Shown piece by piece: positions 16,934 to 28,065 of a stretch of DNA of 64,000 nt (position 1 is its first letter; each line of letters begins with the position of its first letter). Made by a program: the position numbers and the translations under genes. Under the pieces are notes generated by a model that had not been told where the DNA came from, ran no database searches, and was given only the letters and a program-made list of their open reading frames with translations. The stretch spans positions 36,176-100,175 of the forward strand of contig JARLJW010000027.1 in the NCBI GenBank assembly GCA_031290985.1, written 5' to 3'. Origin of the DNA: Verrucomicrobiia bacterium. GTDB taxonomy: Bacteria; Verrucomicrobiota; Verrucomicrobiia; Limisphaerales; UBA11358.

Positions 16934-18010
16934 ATGAAAATTTCCCCCGCAAAAAAAAATCGCGGCATCGCCGTCATCGTGGCGCTGGTGGCGGTGACGG
17001 TGTTGACGATCCTGGCGGGCGCGTTTGCCTACTCGATGAAGGTGGAGACGCATCTGGCGGCCCACGCGAACAATGACGAGCAGATGTTGTGGATGGGGCG
17101 CGCCGGGGTGGAACTGGCGCGCTATGTGGTGGCGCAGGAAAACAAACAGCAATATGACGGGCTGAACCAGATCTGGGCCGGCGGGCCCGGCGCGGGCGCG
17201 GAGACGAACGGGCCGCTGGCGGGCATGTCACTGACGGATTTTCCCGTGGGCGACGAGGGCGGAACGATTTCGGTGAAGATCATCGACCTGGAACGCAAAG
17301 TGAACGTGAACAGCGCGCCGCCGTTGCTGCTGCAACAGGTGTTGACGGTGATGGGCGCGGATGCGGGCGACATCACGGCGGTGTCGGACGGGATTTTGGA
17401 CTGGGTGGACCCGGATGATGATCCGCGGCCCGGCGGGGCGGAGAGCGATTATTACCAGGGACAAAACCCACCGTATTACGCGAAGAACGCGCCGATGGAC
17501 GACATTTCTGAACTGCTGCTGATCAAGGGGGTGACGGAGGCCATGTACAACGGCGGCGAAGATACCAATTCCGCGGGGGCGGCGTTTCAGCATCAGAAGC
17601 TCGGCTTTGGCCACGCGCCGGGTGAAGCGCCGAGCTATGCGTTCGGGCTGAAGGATGTGTTCACGCCGTTTTCATCCGGGAGGATCAACATCAACACGGC
17701 GGATACGACGGTGCTGCAATTCATCCCGGGCGTGGACACGACCACGGCGGCGGACATCCTGAAATACCGGGCCGGGCCGGACGGGCAGGACGGCACGGAG
17801 GACGACATGCCGTTCGTGAATCCGGGCCAGTTGGCGGCGGTCGGCGTGAACCAGGATCTGGTCAGCAAGATCACACCTTTCATAACGACGAAGAGCACGA
17901 CGTTCGAGGTGCATGTGACGGCGCGCGTGGCGAATTACACGCGGGAGTTTGTGGCGGTTATTTATCGCAACGGGACGAGCGTGCAGACGGTGGGGTTCTA
18001 TTGGAAATGA
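16934..18010 (+). CDS. gspK: GspK-type pseudopilus tip protein
   Basis: 358 residues. The leader MKISPAKKNRG is followed by IAVIVALVAVTVLTILAGAF; as usual for GspK there is no Glu at +5. The large insert domain includes VNVNSAPPLLLQQVL, ILDWVDPDDDPRP and RININTADTTVLQFIPGV, i.e. the helix-hairpin-helix-like SAM segments of GspK, with an acidic D-P-D-D-D calcium-type loop. It caps the pseudopilus. It starts four bases after gspJ ends. Confidence 0.92.
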   Translation: MKISPAKKNRGIAVIVALVAVTVLTILAGAFAYSMKVETHLAAHANNDEQMLWMGRAGVELARYVVAQENKQQYDGLNQIWAGGPGAGAETNGPLAGMSLTDFPVGDEGGTISVKIIDLERKVNVNSAPPLLLQQVLTVMGADAGDITAVSDGILDWVDPDDDPRPGGAESDYYQGQNPPYYAKNAPMDDISELLLIKGVTEAMYNGGEDTNSAGAAFQHQKLGFGHAPGEAPSYAFGLKDVFTPFSSGRININTADTTVLQFIPGVDTTTAADILKYRAGPDGQDGTEDDMPFVNPGQLAAVGVNQDLVSKITPFITTKSTTFEVHVTARVANYTREFVAVIYRNGTSVQTVGFYWK

Positions 18011-18047
18011 GTTGAGTTTTTGCCGGGACGCGAGGTATTGTCTTGGC

Positions 18048-18500
18048 ATGCGCCGACTGTTAACCGTGCTGTTATTGTTCGTGACCATGGCGGCGTTTGC
18101 CGCCGTCACGGGCAAGGTGGTCAAAGTGCTGCCCTTCTTCCTGGACGAGCAGGGGCGCATTGCGAAATCACCCAGCCTGTTTGACCGCGACGCGTACCAG
18201 GTCTATCTGCGCGAACACACGAACCAGATCTCCGGCATCCGCTACGATGTGCTGTGGCAGGCGGAAACCGCCGGGAGCGGGAAATTGAAGGTCCGCGTGG
18301 AACTGCGCGGCACGCTCGCGGGTGACCTGCCAAAAACCAAGACCCTGGAGGCCGAAACTGCGCCCGGCAAATCCGGCGGATGGACGGAAGTCAAATTGAC
18401 GGGGGACGATTACCGGAGCTTCGGGCCCGTCGTGGCGTGGCGCACGACGCTGTGGAACGGGGCGGACCAGGTGGGCGAGCAAAAATCTTTCCTCTGGTGA
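18048..18500 (+). CDS. Small secreted hypothetical protein
   Basis: 150 residues. Signal peptide MRRLLTVLLLFVTMAAFAA, then a mature domain with VVKVLPFFLDEQGR, DRDAYQVYLREH and VELRGTLAGDL, ending FGPVVAWRTTLWNGADQVGEQKSFLW, which looks like a single beta-sandwich. It lies 37 bases after gspK and overlaps the next start by four bases (GTGA), so it belongs to the secretion operon's transcript. I do not recognise the family. The longer frame back to 17949 overlaps gspK and is not needed. Confidence 0.8.
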   Translation: MRRLLTVLLLFVTMAAFAAVTGKVVKVLPFFLDEQGRIAKSPSLFDRDAYQVYLREHTNQISGIRYDVLWQAETAGSGKLKVRVELRGTLAGDLPKTKTLEAETAPGKSGGWTEVKLTGDDYRSFGPVVAWRTTLWNGADQVGEQKSFLW

Positions 18501-19039
18501 ATTCGTCGCCGATTCCCATCAAGATCTTCTGCGTCTGCGGGCAGAAGTACGCTTTTGAGGTGCATCCGGACAACGGCCGGATGCCGGTGCCCGTGGCCTG
18601 TCCGGTGTGCAAGCGCGACGGAACGGATGAGGCCAACCGGATCATCACCAAAATTCTCAATGGCAAGACCCAGCCGCTGCCGCCGCCGAGCGTCAATGCG
18701 TTGCTGAACTCGGTGCAGGCCAGCCTGGCACCGCACCTGGTGGACGCGTTGAAAAACGCGGTGGTGCAGGAGCTGGCGGCGCAACGGCGCGATCTGCTGG
18801 CGGCGCAGCAGGCCGCCTCGGCGGAGTTGACCGTGCTGATCCAGCGGCTGGAATCCGTCCAGACGCCGCTGCTGGAACGGCTGCGCGCCTACGAATCGCG
18901 CATCGGGGAGCTGGAGAAAGAGCTGGCGGACCAGTCGAAGGAAAACCGCGAGCTGTTGAAGCTGAAGATCGACCTGCTGAAGGAGCAGGTGGAAACAGAA
19001 CGCGCGGCGGGCCGGATCAAATTCAACACGTTCAATTAG
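18497..19039 (+). CDS. Zinc-ribbon and coiled-coil protein
   Basis: 180 residues, GTG start overlapping the previous stop. N-terminal ribbon: C-V-C-G at about residues 12-15 and C-P-V-C at about 37-40, fitting one structural zinc site. The rest is Ala/Gln/Glu/Leu-rich helix (LAAQRRDLLAAQQAASAELT, IGELEKELADQSKENRELLKLK), predicted as a long coiled coil. No signal peptide, so cytoplasmic. It closes the pseudopilin transcript; a structural or adaptor role is possible but not shown. No known family recognised. Confidence 0.8.
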   Translation: MNSSPIPIKIFCVCGQKYAFEVHPDNGRMPVPVACPVCKRDGTDEANRIITKILNGKTQPLPPPSVNALLNSVQASLAPHLVDALKNAVVQELAAQRRDLLAAQQAASAELTVLIQRLESVQTPLLERLRAYESRIGELEKELADQSKENRELLKLKIDLLKEQVETERAAGRIKFNTFN

Positions 19040-19063
19040 GGCGGTTGTTTGTAGAGGCGGGAA

Positions 19064-19195
19064 AAGCTCCAAATTCCAAGCTCCAAGCACCAGAGAAATT
19101 TCAACCTCCAAACTTCAAATCGTATTCGTGCTGGAGCGGGTAAAGAAGGTTGGATGCTTGTTTAGAGCCTGGTGTTGTTCTGGAGCTTGGGATTT
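19064..19195. repeat. Large imperfect palindrome of repeat family E
   Basis: The left part reads AAGCTCCAAATTCCAAGCTCC then AAGCACCAGA. The right part (about 19164-19195) reads GAGCCTGGTGTTGTTCTGGAG then CTTGGGATTT, which is the reverse complement of the same kind of motif. The whole spacer between two convergent genes is thus a palindromic element that could end transcription in both directions. Confidence 0.7.
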
Positions 19196-19197
19196 AT

Positions 19198-20112
19198 CTA
19201 TTTAGCCGCCGTCTTTTTCTCTTGCGCCAGCAACGCCTGCTCATAGCAGTTCAAGGCTTCATCGTAGCGGCGCAGGCGGTTGAGCAAGCCGCCCTTGTGG
19301 AGATGGGCGATCACGAGCGTATGGTCGGCGGTGATGGCGCGGTTGTAGCATTGCAGGGCCTCCTCCTCGCGCCCGAGTTTTTCGAGGGCGGCGGCGCGCT
19401 TGACGAGCGCCTCGGCACGTTCGGGGTTGGCGGAAAGAAATTTGTCAAAACATTCGAGCGCCTTGAGCGGGGCGCCGGCGTCGAGATGTTTTTGCCCCTC
19501 GCTCAGCAGGTCGGCGGGCTTGGCGGCCACGATTTCAGGCAGCATTTTCTGGCCGCTTTCAAGTTCGTTGATGCGCCGTTCGAGGCGGTCAACGACGCCG
19601 AGCAACTGGGCGTTGGCGGTCTCCACGGTGGCGCGGCCGGGCGCGGCGAGCTGGTGGACGGCGTTGCCGTTGGCGAGGGGGTTGTGCTGCTGGGAGGAGA
19701 TCTGCGCGAGCTGGGTGAAGGCGCGCCATTGGAAATAGACCATGAGGAGCATGATGCCCAATCCGGCCAGGCCGAAGGCACCCGCTAAAAAGAGGGTGGT
19801 CTGCTGCGTCTTGCGGGCGGCGTCGGCATCGCTGGCGCGCTGTTTGGTGACGGTGTCCTCGAGGGACTGCAGGCGGGCGGCGAGGGCGTCGGCATTGCTT
19901 TTGGCGGCATCCAGGGCGGCTTCCTGGGTCTTCTGGATGGCCAGTTGCGACTCGTGGATCTGTTCCTGGATGTGCAGGTAATTGTTCGCGACCTCCTCGC
20001 GCGTGACGCCGGGAGGCGTGGCCCATTCGTTCGTGTCCGCCGCCAACAGGCGCGCCGCGAGGAAAACGCCCGCGACGGCGATCAAAAGTTTCTGGCTAAA
20101 ATGCAAATTCAT
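19198..20112 (-). CDS. Exported/anchored TPR protein
   Basis: 304 residues. Signal peptide MNLHFSQKLLIAVAGVFLAARLLA, then a coiled-coil stretch (residues about 45-105, with IQEQIHESQLAIQKTQEAALDAA), a transmembrane helix (TLFLAGAFGLAGLGIMLLMVYF, about 108-130) and three C-terminal TPR units (ALECFDKFLSANPERAEAL, ALQCYNRAITADHTLVIAH, ALNCYEQALLAQE). The TPRs should face the cytoplasm or form an oligomer; the partner is unknown. Convergent with the zinc-ribbon gene. Confidence 0.85.
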   Translation of the reverse strand: MNLHFSQKLLIAVAGVFLAARLLAADTNEWATPPGVTREEVANNYLHIQEQIHESQLAIQKTQEAALDAAKSNADALAARLQSLEDTVTKQRASDADAARKTQQTTLFLAGAFGLAGLGIMLLMVYFQWRAFTQLAQISSQQHNPLANGNAVHQLAAPGRATVETANAQLLGVVDRLERRINELESGQKMLPEIVAAKPADLLSEGQKHLDAGAPLKALECFDKFLSANPERAEALVKRAAALEKLGREEEALQCYNRAITADHTLVIAHLHKGGLLNRLRRYDEALNCYEQALLAQEKKTAAK

Positions 20113-20253
20113 ACCAAGGCCTGAAAATCGTGGTTTGTCGGGGAAATGATGTCAAGCGCATGGCGGCACTAATTATCCGCAACCGGGAGCCATGCGGACG
20201 GTTGAAACGGCCTCCGAGTTGAAGGTTGAGGCGGCGTAAACGCCACGCCTTGA

Positions 20254-21017
20254 TCATTTTTTCAGATCAAACTCGAGGCGCGAGCGCGAGCCGGTCTGGA
20301 CGTTTTCCATCAGAAACGTTTGTACCTGCCACTGGCCGTTAACTTTCTTGAAATCCTTTGGCTGGAAAATCTTGAGCTGCTTTCCTTTTGCGTCGTAAGC
20401 GTAGGCTTCCACGATGCCAAGAGTTTCGGTGTCGATCCATGACATCACCCGCGAGTAGCCGTTGGTGGCGGGCTCAGGGTTGGTGCTTTCGAGCACCGTG
20501 CAGCCGCGGCTGCTGTGGACTTCGCGTTTCAAAACCTTTTGTTGGGGCCAGTGGAAGAATTCCAAGCCGAGATCGGCGAGGTAGAAATCCGAGCCGGCAA
20601 ACGGGGCCATCATTTCCGCGTCAGATAATTTGTGCGGGGTGGGAAACAAATGTCCCAGCACCGGAATGCCTCCGATCAACTCATATGTATCATGGGCATA
20701 AATGTCCGGTTGATCCGCGGCATGAATGACACGAAGGCTTTCCGCTTTGTTGGTCCAGCTTGCCTGGTAGATGCTTTGCCAGTTGGTCGGGGTGACAACA
20801 GTCAGGCATTCCACCCGGGCTTCTGAACGGGTGCCGTTTCCATCCTTGATTTTCAAAACGCCCGTGTTGGTAAAATCATCCGCCGGCTGCATTGCTGAAA
20901 TTATTTTCAGTGCGAGTGAGCGTCCTTGAATTTCCGCACCGGACAAGGCGTTGGTTGTCTGCGCCACCGCGCCGATGGTGACCAGCAACAGCATCGCGGC
21001 GGCTGCGGACAGGAGCT

Positions 21018-21021
<4 letters not shown>
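20254..21021 (-). CDS. Outer-membrane lipoprotein-sorting (LolA-like) protein
   Basis: 255 residues. Signal peptide MKLLSAAAAMLLLVTIGAVAQ. The core has RSEARVECLTVVTPTNWQSIYQAS, HKLSDAEMMAPFAGSDFYLADLGLEF and SRVMSWIDTETLGIVEAYAYDAKGK, the pattern of the LolA-like 'outer membrane lipoprotein-sorting protein' family, an open beta-barrel that binds lipid or lipidated protein in the periplasm. The start overlaps the lon stop by four bases (ATGA), so it is translated with lon, an unusual partner. Confidence 0.85.
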
Positions 21022-23423
<2,402 letters not shown>

Positions 23424-23468
23424 GCCATTAGGTTAGAGGCCGCTGCGCCCAAAAAGTTCAGCCACGGG

Positions 23469-23891
23469 TCATTCGCCTTGAGTGATGGGAACCTTTTTAC
23501 TTTTTGACTGGACCTGGCGTACGGGGGGCACGTCAATGCGCAAAAATCCGTTCACGTAGATCGCCTTGGCCGCGTTGAGGTCATAACCGGGCGGCAAATC
23601 GAGGATGGTTTCAAAGGGGCCATAGGTGATCTCCATCACCAGAAAACTGCAATGCGGGGAGCGGCAGCAATCGGGGCGGTTGCCGCTGATGCGGAGCCGG
23701 CTGCCATCGACAACGATTTCCAGGCTGTCGCTTTTCATGCCCGCCAGCTCGACTTTGACGACGAGGCCGGACTCGGTGGAGTAGACATCGGTGTTGGGCG
23801 CCCAGCGGCCGGTGGTGGGATCGCCGTTGCCGCCCATGGCGGAGCTGCGCGAGGTGAAATGAATCGTGGAACTGACTTTGGTTACGGCCAT
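23469..23891 (-). CDS. Hsp20-type small heat-shock protein with a Cys-rich loop
   Basis: 140 residues. Alpha-crystallin domain: DVYSTESGLVVKVELAGMKSD, LEIVVDGSRLRISGNRP, then EITYGPFETILDLPPGYD, and the conserved A-x-x-x-NGFLRIDVP. A short loop DCCRSPHC between strands has three Cys and one His, unusual for Hsp20 and possibly a metal or redox site. Members bind unfolding proteins without ATP. Same strand as lon, which may take its clients. Confidence 0.9.
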   Translation of the reverse strand: MAVTKVSSTIHFTSRSSAMGGNGDPTTGRWAPNTDVYSTESGLVVKVELAGMKSDSLEIVVDGSRLRISGNRPDCCRSPHCSFLVMEITYGPFETILDLPPGYDLNAAKAIYVNGFLRIDVPPVRQVQSKSKKVPITQGE

Positions 23892-23921
23892 GATGATTTA
23901 TTCCTGATGATGGTGAACTGG

Positions 23922-24083
23922 TCAGTGCGGGGTGGTTTTCTTGGCATCGGACTCGTGACCCTGTTCACAGCCACAGCCGCAGTCGTGGTCATGGGTGTGC
24001 TTTTTTTGGCCCGAACTGCGCCAGACGAAAAACACAGCAATGCCCAAAACTGCCGCCAACGGGAGAAATTGCTGCCAGTTCAT
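23922..24083 (-). CDS. Small Cys/His-rich single-span membrane protein
   Basis: 53 residues: MNWQQFLPLAAVLGIAVFFVW (one membrane helix), then SSGQKK and a metal-ligand-rich tail HTHDHDCGCGCEQGHESD. The layout, N-terminal helix and short Cys cluster, resembles the small FeoB-associated Cys-rich membrane proteins, but no feo genes are near and the similarity is by eye. It may bind a transition metal at the membrane. The ATG at 24083 is chosen because it begins at the helix. It lies 30 bases upstream of hsp20 on the same strand. Confidence 0.7.
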   Translation of the reverse strand: MNWQQFLPLAAVLGIAVFFVWRSSGQKKHTHDHDCGCGCEQGHESDAKKTTPH

Positions 24084-24231
24084 GCTGCCAACATAACTGC
24101 AATTAGGAATCACGCAAATGGAAATTTTTCATGCTGATCTTAGTTCTGCTAACAATCGGGGAAAGCGGGGGGAAAGCAGGGCTTTAACATTAAGAATTTG
24201 AAATTTTGGCGCTTCGGCGTACGCTCCGCGC

Positions 24232-24657
24232 ATGGCCGAACCGTTCCGTCATTTTCACCGTGTCAGCTACGCCGAATGCACCGTCGGCGACCACATCTAC
24301 CACTCCCGCTATCTGGACCTGCTGGAGGCGGCGCGTGGCGAATTCATGCGGGCCGCCGGCGCGACCGTCCGGCAATGGCAGGAGCAGGATTGCATCTTTC
24401 CGGTGATCGAGGCGCGGCTGCGCTACAAATTTCCGGCCCGCTATGACGATCTGCTGACGATCGAGGTCTGGCCGACGCTGCTGGAGCGGGTGCGGTTGAA
24501 TTTTGGCCACCGCGTGCTGAACCAGTCAGGAAAATTGATCTTGGAAGCGGAGACCTTTCACGCCTGCACGACCCGGGCCGAAAAACCAAGGAGGCTGCCA
24601 GAGGAACTGGCAGCCTCGCTGGCTCCGCAATTGGCGGTGGGACGAATCAGCTTTTGA
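24232..24657 (+). CDS. YbgC/FadM-type acyl-CoA thioesterase
   Basis: 141 residues, a single hotdog domain. RVSYAECTVGDHIYHSRYLDLLEAARGEF replaces the usual Y-x-D-T-D-x-x-G-H-V/I; the catalytic Asp position is Glu-Cys. FPVIEARLRYKFPARYDDLLTIEVWP is the typical central beta section. The family hydrolyses short or aromatic acyl-CoA esters in the cytoplasm; the substrate is unknown. Its last 11 bases overlap the 3' end of the convergent PEP-CTERM gene. Confidence 0.88.
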   Translation: MAEPFRHFHRVSYAECTVGDHIYHSRYLDLLEAARGEFMRAAGATVRQWQEQDCIFPVIEARLRYKFPARYDDLLTIEVWPTLLERVRLNFGHRVLNQSGKLILEAETFHACTTRAEKPRRLPEELAASLAPQLAVGRISF

Positions 24658-25453
24658 CGAATTTGCGCCGGGCAAACGAGACGAGGGCAAGCCCGCCAGA
24701 GACGGCCAAACTGATGGAGCCAGGCTCAGGCACGACCACAACGGGGTCGAACCCGCTGACGCCAAGAATGGCGGCGCGCGGGAAAATGCCGTAATTATCC
24801 ACGTTTCCGCCGTCGTAGGTCAGCGTGATGCTGTCCAGCCGGAATTGGGCATCTGCCTCAGGGATCTGAATGCCCGCCGTGTAAAGCGAAAAGGCCCGGC
24901 CGGTCTCGGAGTTGTATTCATCGAGCAGATCGATCCGGCCGAAGCTGTTGAATGTGCCGGACGCGCCGGGGTTGTACCAGTTGGCGAGTGTGAAGCTGCC
25001 GCTGGAGGTCGCGCCGCCGGCAAAATTCAGCGTGTAATCCAGAATCGTGTCACCTTCAGCGCTGGTTCCGAACAGGAGCAGGCTCGTCAATGAGGCGTTG
25101 TCCGCATAGGAGATTCCAAGGGTGCCGGAGGTGTTTTCCGAGGAAATGATGAGGGCATTATTGCCGGTGGCCGGAGCCAGGCCATATCGGTTGCCGGCGG
25201 AATCGTTGATGGTCTGGCCGGCCGGCAAGGTGCCGCCATGGTTGCCGTGTGCGGCGTCGTAGGTGCTGTCGTAGAAGACGTTGCCCTGCGCATCAAACAT
25301 CGTGGTGGTCGTGCTGCCGGCGGAGCCGGCGCCTTCGGCGATGATGTCGGCGTTGTAGCCGGACGTGATTGTCAGCGGGAGGGCCGGGGCCTCGGCCAGG
25401 GCCGCCGCGGCCGCCAGTAAAATCATTGCCCCAATGCCGATGCCTGTTCTCAT
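24647..25453 (-). CDS. PEP-CTERM sorting-domain protein
   Basis: 268 residues. Signal peptide (IGIGAMILLAAAAALAEA), a Gly/Ser/Thr/Asn-rich beta domain with DSTYDAAHGNHGGTLPAGQTI and LTLTYDGGNVDNYGIF-like strands, and a C-terminal VPEPGSISLAVSGGLAL helix followed by ARRKF, the full PEP-CTERM signal. PEP-CTERM proteins are processed by exosortase (EpsH family) and often tied to extracellular polysaccharide. No exosortase gene is in the window. Divergent from purF; the 98-base gap between them must hold both promoters. Confidence 0.93.
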   Translation of the reverse strand: MRTGIGIGAMILLAAAAALAEAPALPLTITSGYNADIIAEGAGSAGSTTTTMFDAQGNVFYDSTYDAAHGNHGGTLPAGQTINDSAGNRYGLAPATGNNALIISSENTSGTLGISYADNASLTSLLLFGTSAEGDTILDYTLNFAGGATSSGSFTLANWYNPGASGTFNSFGRIDLLDEYNSETGRAFSLYTAGIQIPEADAQFRLDSITLTYDGGNVDNYGIFPRAAILGVSGFDPVVVVPEPGSISLAVSGGLALVSFARRKFVKS

Positions 25454-25551
25454 GCCTTACGGGTCGACGGAAATATAACCCTACTTTAGCAAAATCGTTT
25501 GTTCCGGCTTGCGCGGTGTGATTTCCTCTGCGAAATTTCAGCGCGCGCGCG

Positions 25552-27030
25552 ATGCAAAACAACAATTACCCCAAGCATTACTGTGGAGTTTTCGGCATTT
25601 TCGGTCATCCGAATGCCGCCGAGCTGACCTATTTCGGACTTTATGCCCTGCAACATCGCGGGCAGGAAAGCGCCGGCATCGTCACCTGTCACGACGGTCG
25701 GTTTTACAAGCACCACGGGATGGGGCTGGTCCCGCAGATTTTTGCGGATCCGAAGATCCTGCATGAACTCGTCGGCGACCGCGCCATCGGCCACACGCGT
25801 TATTCCACGACCGGCTCATCGTCGCTGCGCAACGCGCAGCCGCTCACGGTGGATTGCGCCCGCGGCCAGATTGCCGTGGCGCACAACGGCAACCTGACCA
25901 ATGCCGCCCAGCTCCGGGATGACCTGGAACAGCACGGCCTGGTTTTTCAGACGACGGTGGACAGCGAGATCATCATCATGATGCTGGCGCAGCCGGAGCT
26001 TGGCGGCGTGGCCAATTCGCTCGTCCAGACGATCCGCCGGATCGAGGGGGCGTATTCGCTCGTCATCATGACGGAGAAGGAGATGATCGGGGCGCGCGAT
26101 CCGCACGGGTTCCGCCCGCTCTCGATCGGGAAGACGGCGAATGGCGCGTATGTGCTTTCGAGCGAGACGACGGCGTTCGACCTGATCCACGCCCAGTTTG
26201 TCCGCGATGTGGAACCCGGCGAAATTGTCATCGTCAACGAAAAGGGGCTGACGAGCATCCAGGCCTTTCCGGAACATCAGCGCAAGGCGTTCTGCATTTT
26301 CGAATACGTTTATTTTGCGCGGCCGGACAGCGTCATCAACGGGCACAGTGTTTATGAAGTGCGCAAGGAGATGGGGCGGCAGCTGGCGCGCGAGCACAAC
26401 GTGAAGGCCGACCTGGTCATTCCCGTGCCGGACAGCGGGGTTTGCGCCGCGATGGGCTATGCCGAGCAATCCGGCATCCCCTATGAGATGGCCTTCATCC
26501 GCAACCATTACGTCGGCCGCAGCTTTTTGCAACCGACGCAGCTCATCCGGGATTTTAATGTGCGGGTGAAGCTCAACCTGATCGAATCGCTGGTGAAGGA
26601 CAAGCGCGTCATCATCGTGGACGATTCCATCGTCCGCGGGACGACGTGCCGTTCGCGCGTGAAAACGCTGAAGGAAGCGGGTGCGAGGGAGGTCCATGTG
26701 GCGGTCAGTTGTCCGCCGCACATGAATCCGTGTGTCTATGGCATTGATTTTCCCGACCGCAGCAAGCTGATGGCGGCGAACAACACCGTGGACGAGATCC
26801 GGAGGTATCTGAACGCCGACTCGCTGCATTATCTGACCCAGGCGGGGATGGTGGCGGCGACGGGCCAGCCGAAGGAGAATTTCTGCATGGCGTGCTACGA
26901 CGGCAATTATCCCGTGGCGTATGATCCGCTGCTGGACAAGCACATCATCGAACGCCGCCGGAAACAGACGATGACGCTCGGAGAGGCGGCGGCGAAGGAA
27001 GATGAGCAGATCAAGCTGTTGAAGGTTTGA
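25552..27030 (+). CDS. purF: Amidophosphoribosyltransferase
   Basis: 492 residues. N-terminal glutaminase domain: a 10-residue propeptide, then Cys11 in CGVFGIFGH (nucleophile after processing) and LQHRGQESAGI. The C-terminal phosphoribosyltransferase has KRVIIVDDSIVRGTT (PRPP loop) and PVPDSGVCAAMGYAEQSGIPYE. The Cys cluster CPPHMNPCVYGIDFP with the later NFCMACYDGNYPV fits the Fe-S-containing Bacillus-type enzyme. It commits PRPP to purine synthesis by making 5-phosphoribosylamine. Confidence 0.97.
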   Translation: MQNNNYPKHYCGVFGIFGHPNAAELTYFGLYALQHRGQESAGIVTCHDGRFYKHHGMGLVPQIFADPKILHELVGDRAIGHTRYSTTGSSSLRNAQPLTVDCARGQIAVAHNGNLTNAAQLRDDLEQHGLVFQTTVDSEIIIMMLAQPELGGVANSLVQTIRRIEGAYSLVIMTEKEMIGARDPHGFRPLSIGKTANGAYVLSSETTAFDLIHAQFVRDVEPGEIVIVNEKGLTSIQAFPEHQRKAFCIFEYVYFARPDSVINGHSVYEVRKEMGRQLAREHNVKADLVIPVPDSGVCAAMGYAEQSGIPYEMAFIRNHYVGRSFLQPTQLIRDFNVRVKLNLIESLVKDKRVIIVDDSIVRGTTCRSRVKTLKEAGAREVHVAVSCPPHMNPCVYGIDFPDRSKLMAANNTVDEIRRYLNADSLHYLTQAGMVAATGQPKENFCMACYDGNYPVAYDPLLDKHIIERRRKQTMTLGEAAAKEDEQIKLLKV

Positions 27031-27108
27031 GTGGCTCCGGTGATACGGGGTTTGCTACCGGAAACCTCATTGACGCCGCAGCTTTCCCCCGTCAGAATCC
27101 TGTAAAAT

Positions 27109-28065
27109 ATGAAAGTGTCCGCCTTAACAAGGGAGCGGCCAGAGTTCAATACTCGTCACTCATCGCCTGGCAGCCGTTTTTCAGCCGTGCCGACGGTTGA
27201 TCAAATCATGGTCGAGGAACGGGCGGCGTCGTTCACCAAGCGCAGCATCAAGACCTCCGCCAAGCTCGCTGGGCTCAAGCTGGCGGTGAACATGTGCGAC
27301 CTCACCACGCTGGAAGGCAAGGACACCCCCGGCAAGGTCGCTTATCTCTGCCGCAAGGCGCTCCAGCCCATGGAGGCGAAATACGATGTGCCAAGCTGCG
27401 CCGCCGTGTGCGTTTACCCGAACATGGTCAAATACGCGCGGAAATTTCTGGGCGAAAAATCGCCGGTGAACATCGCGGCGGTGGCAACCGGTTTTCCCAG
27501 CGGCCAGTATCCGCTCCGCACCCGGCTCGAGGAAGTCCGCCGCACGGTGGTGGATGGCGCAGATGAGATCGACATGGTCATCAACCGCGCGGCCTTTCTG
27601 GCGGGCGATCATGCGCTGGTTTTTGACGAGATCGCGGCCACGAAGGAAGCCTGCGGCCCGGCGCACTTGAAGGTGATTCTTGAGACCGGTGAACTGGTCA
27701 CCTACGACAACGTCCGGCTTGCGAGTGAGATTGCGATGCAGGCGGGCGGCGATTTCATCAAGACCAGCACGGGCAAGGTGAGCCCGGCGGCGACGATTCC
27801 GGTGACGCTGGTGATGCTGGAGGCGATCCGCGATTACTTTTTTGCGACGGGCATCCGCATCGGCATGAAGCCGGCCGGGGGCATCCGCACATCCAAGCAG
27901 GCGCTGGCGTACCTGGTGATGGTCAAGGAAACGCTGGGCGACGACTGGTTGAACCCGCAGATGTTCCGCTTCGGCGCGAGCACGCTCGTCAATGACCTGT
28001 TGATGCAGATCGCCAAGTCGGTGGATGGTAATTATCAAAGCGCGGACTATTTTTCTCTCCCATGA
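27109..28065 (+). CDS. deoC: Deoxyribose-phosphate aldolase
   Basis: 318 residues. TIM-barrel class I aldolase: D155 in DEIDMVIN, K188 in LKVILETGEL, Schiff-base K218 in GGDFIKTSTGK and the second Lys in GMKPAGGIRT. It splits 2-deoxyribose 5-phosphate into acetaldehyde and glyceraldehyde 3-phosphate. It is longer than the E. coli enzyme (about 260) and close to the animal type in length. Its stop overlaps the aldehyde dehydrogenase start by four bases (ATGA), so the acetaldehyde product is probably oxidised by the next gene's enzyme. Confidence 0.95.
   Translation: MKVSALTRERPEFNTRHSSPGSRFSAVPTVDQIMVEERAASFTKRSIKTSAKLAGLKLAVNMCDLTTLEGKDTPGKVAYLCRKALQPMEAKYDVPSCAAVCVYPNMVKYARKFLGEKSPVNIAAVATGFPSGQYPLRTRLEEVRRTVVDGADEIDMVINRAAFLAGDHALVFDEIAATKEACGPAHLKVILETGELVTYDNVRLASEIAMQAGGDFIKTSTGKVSPAATIPVTLVMLEAIRDYFFATGIRIGMKPAGGIRTSKQALAYLVMVKETLGDDWLNPQMFRFGASTLVNDLLMQIAKSVDGNYQSADYFSLP

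Noticed and set aside
20215..20253. Hairpin GGCGG...CGCC after the LolA-like gene as terminator
   Set aside because: Short interrupted stem and no U-run downstream in the reverse-strand direction.
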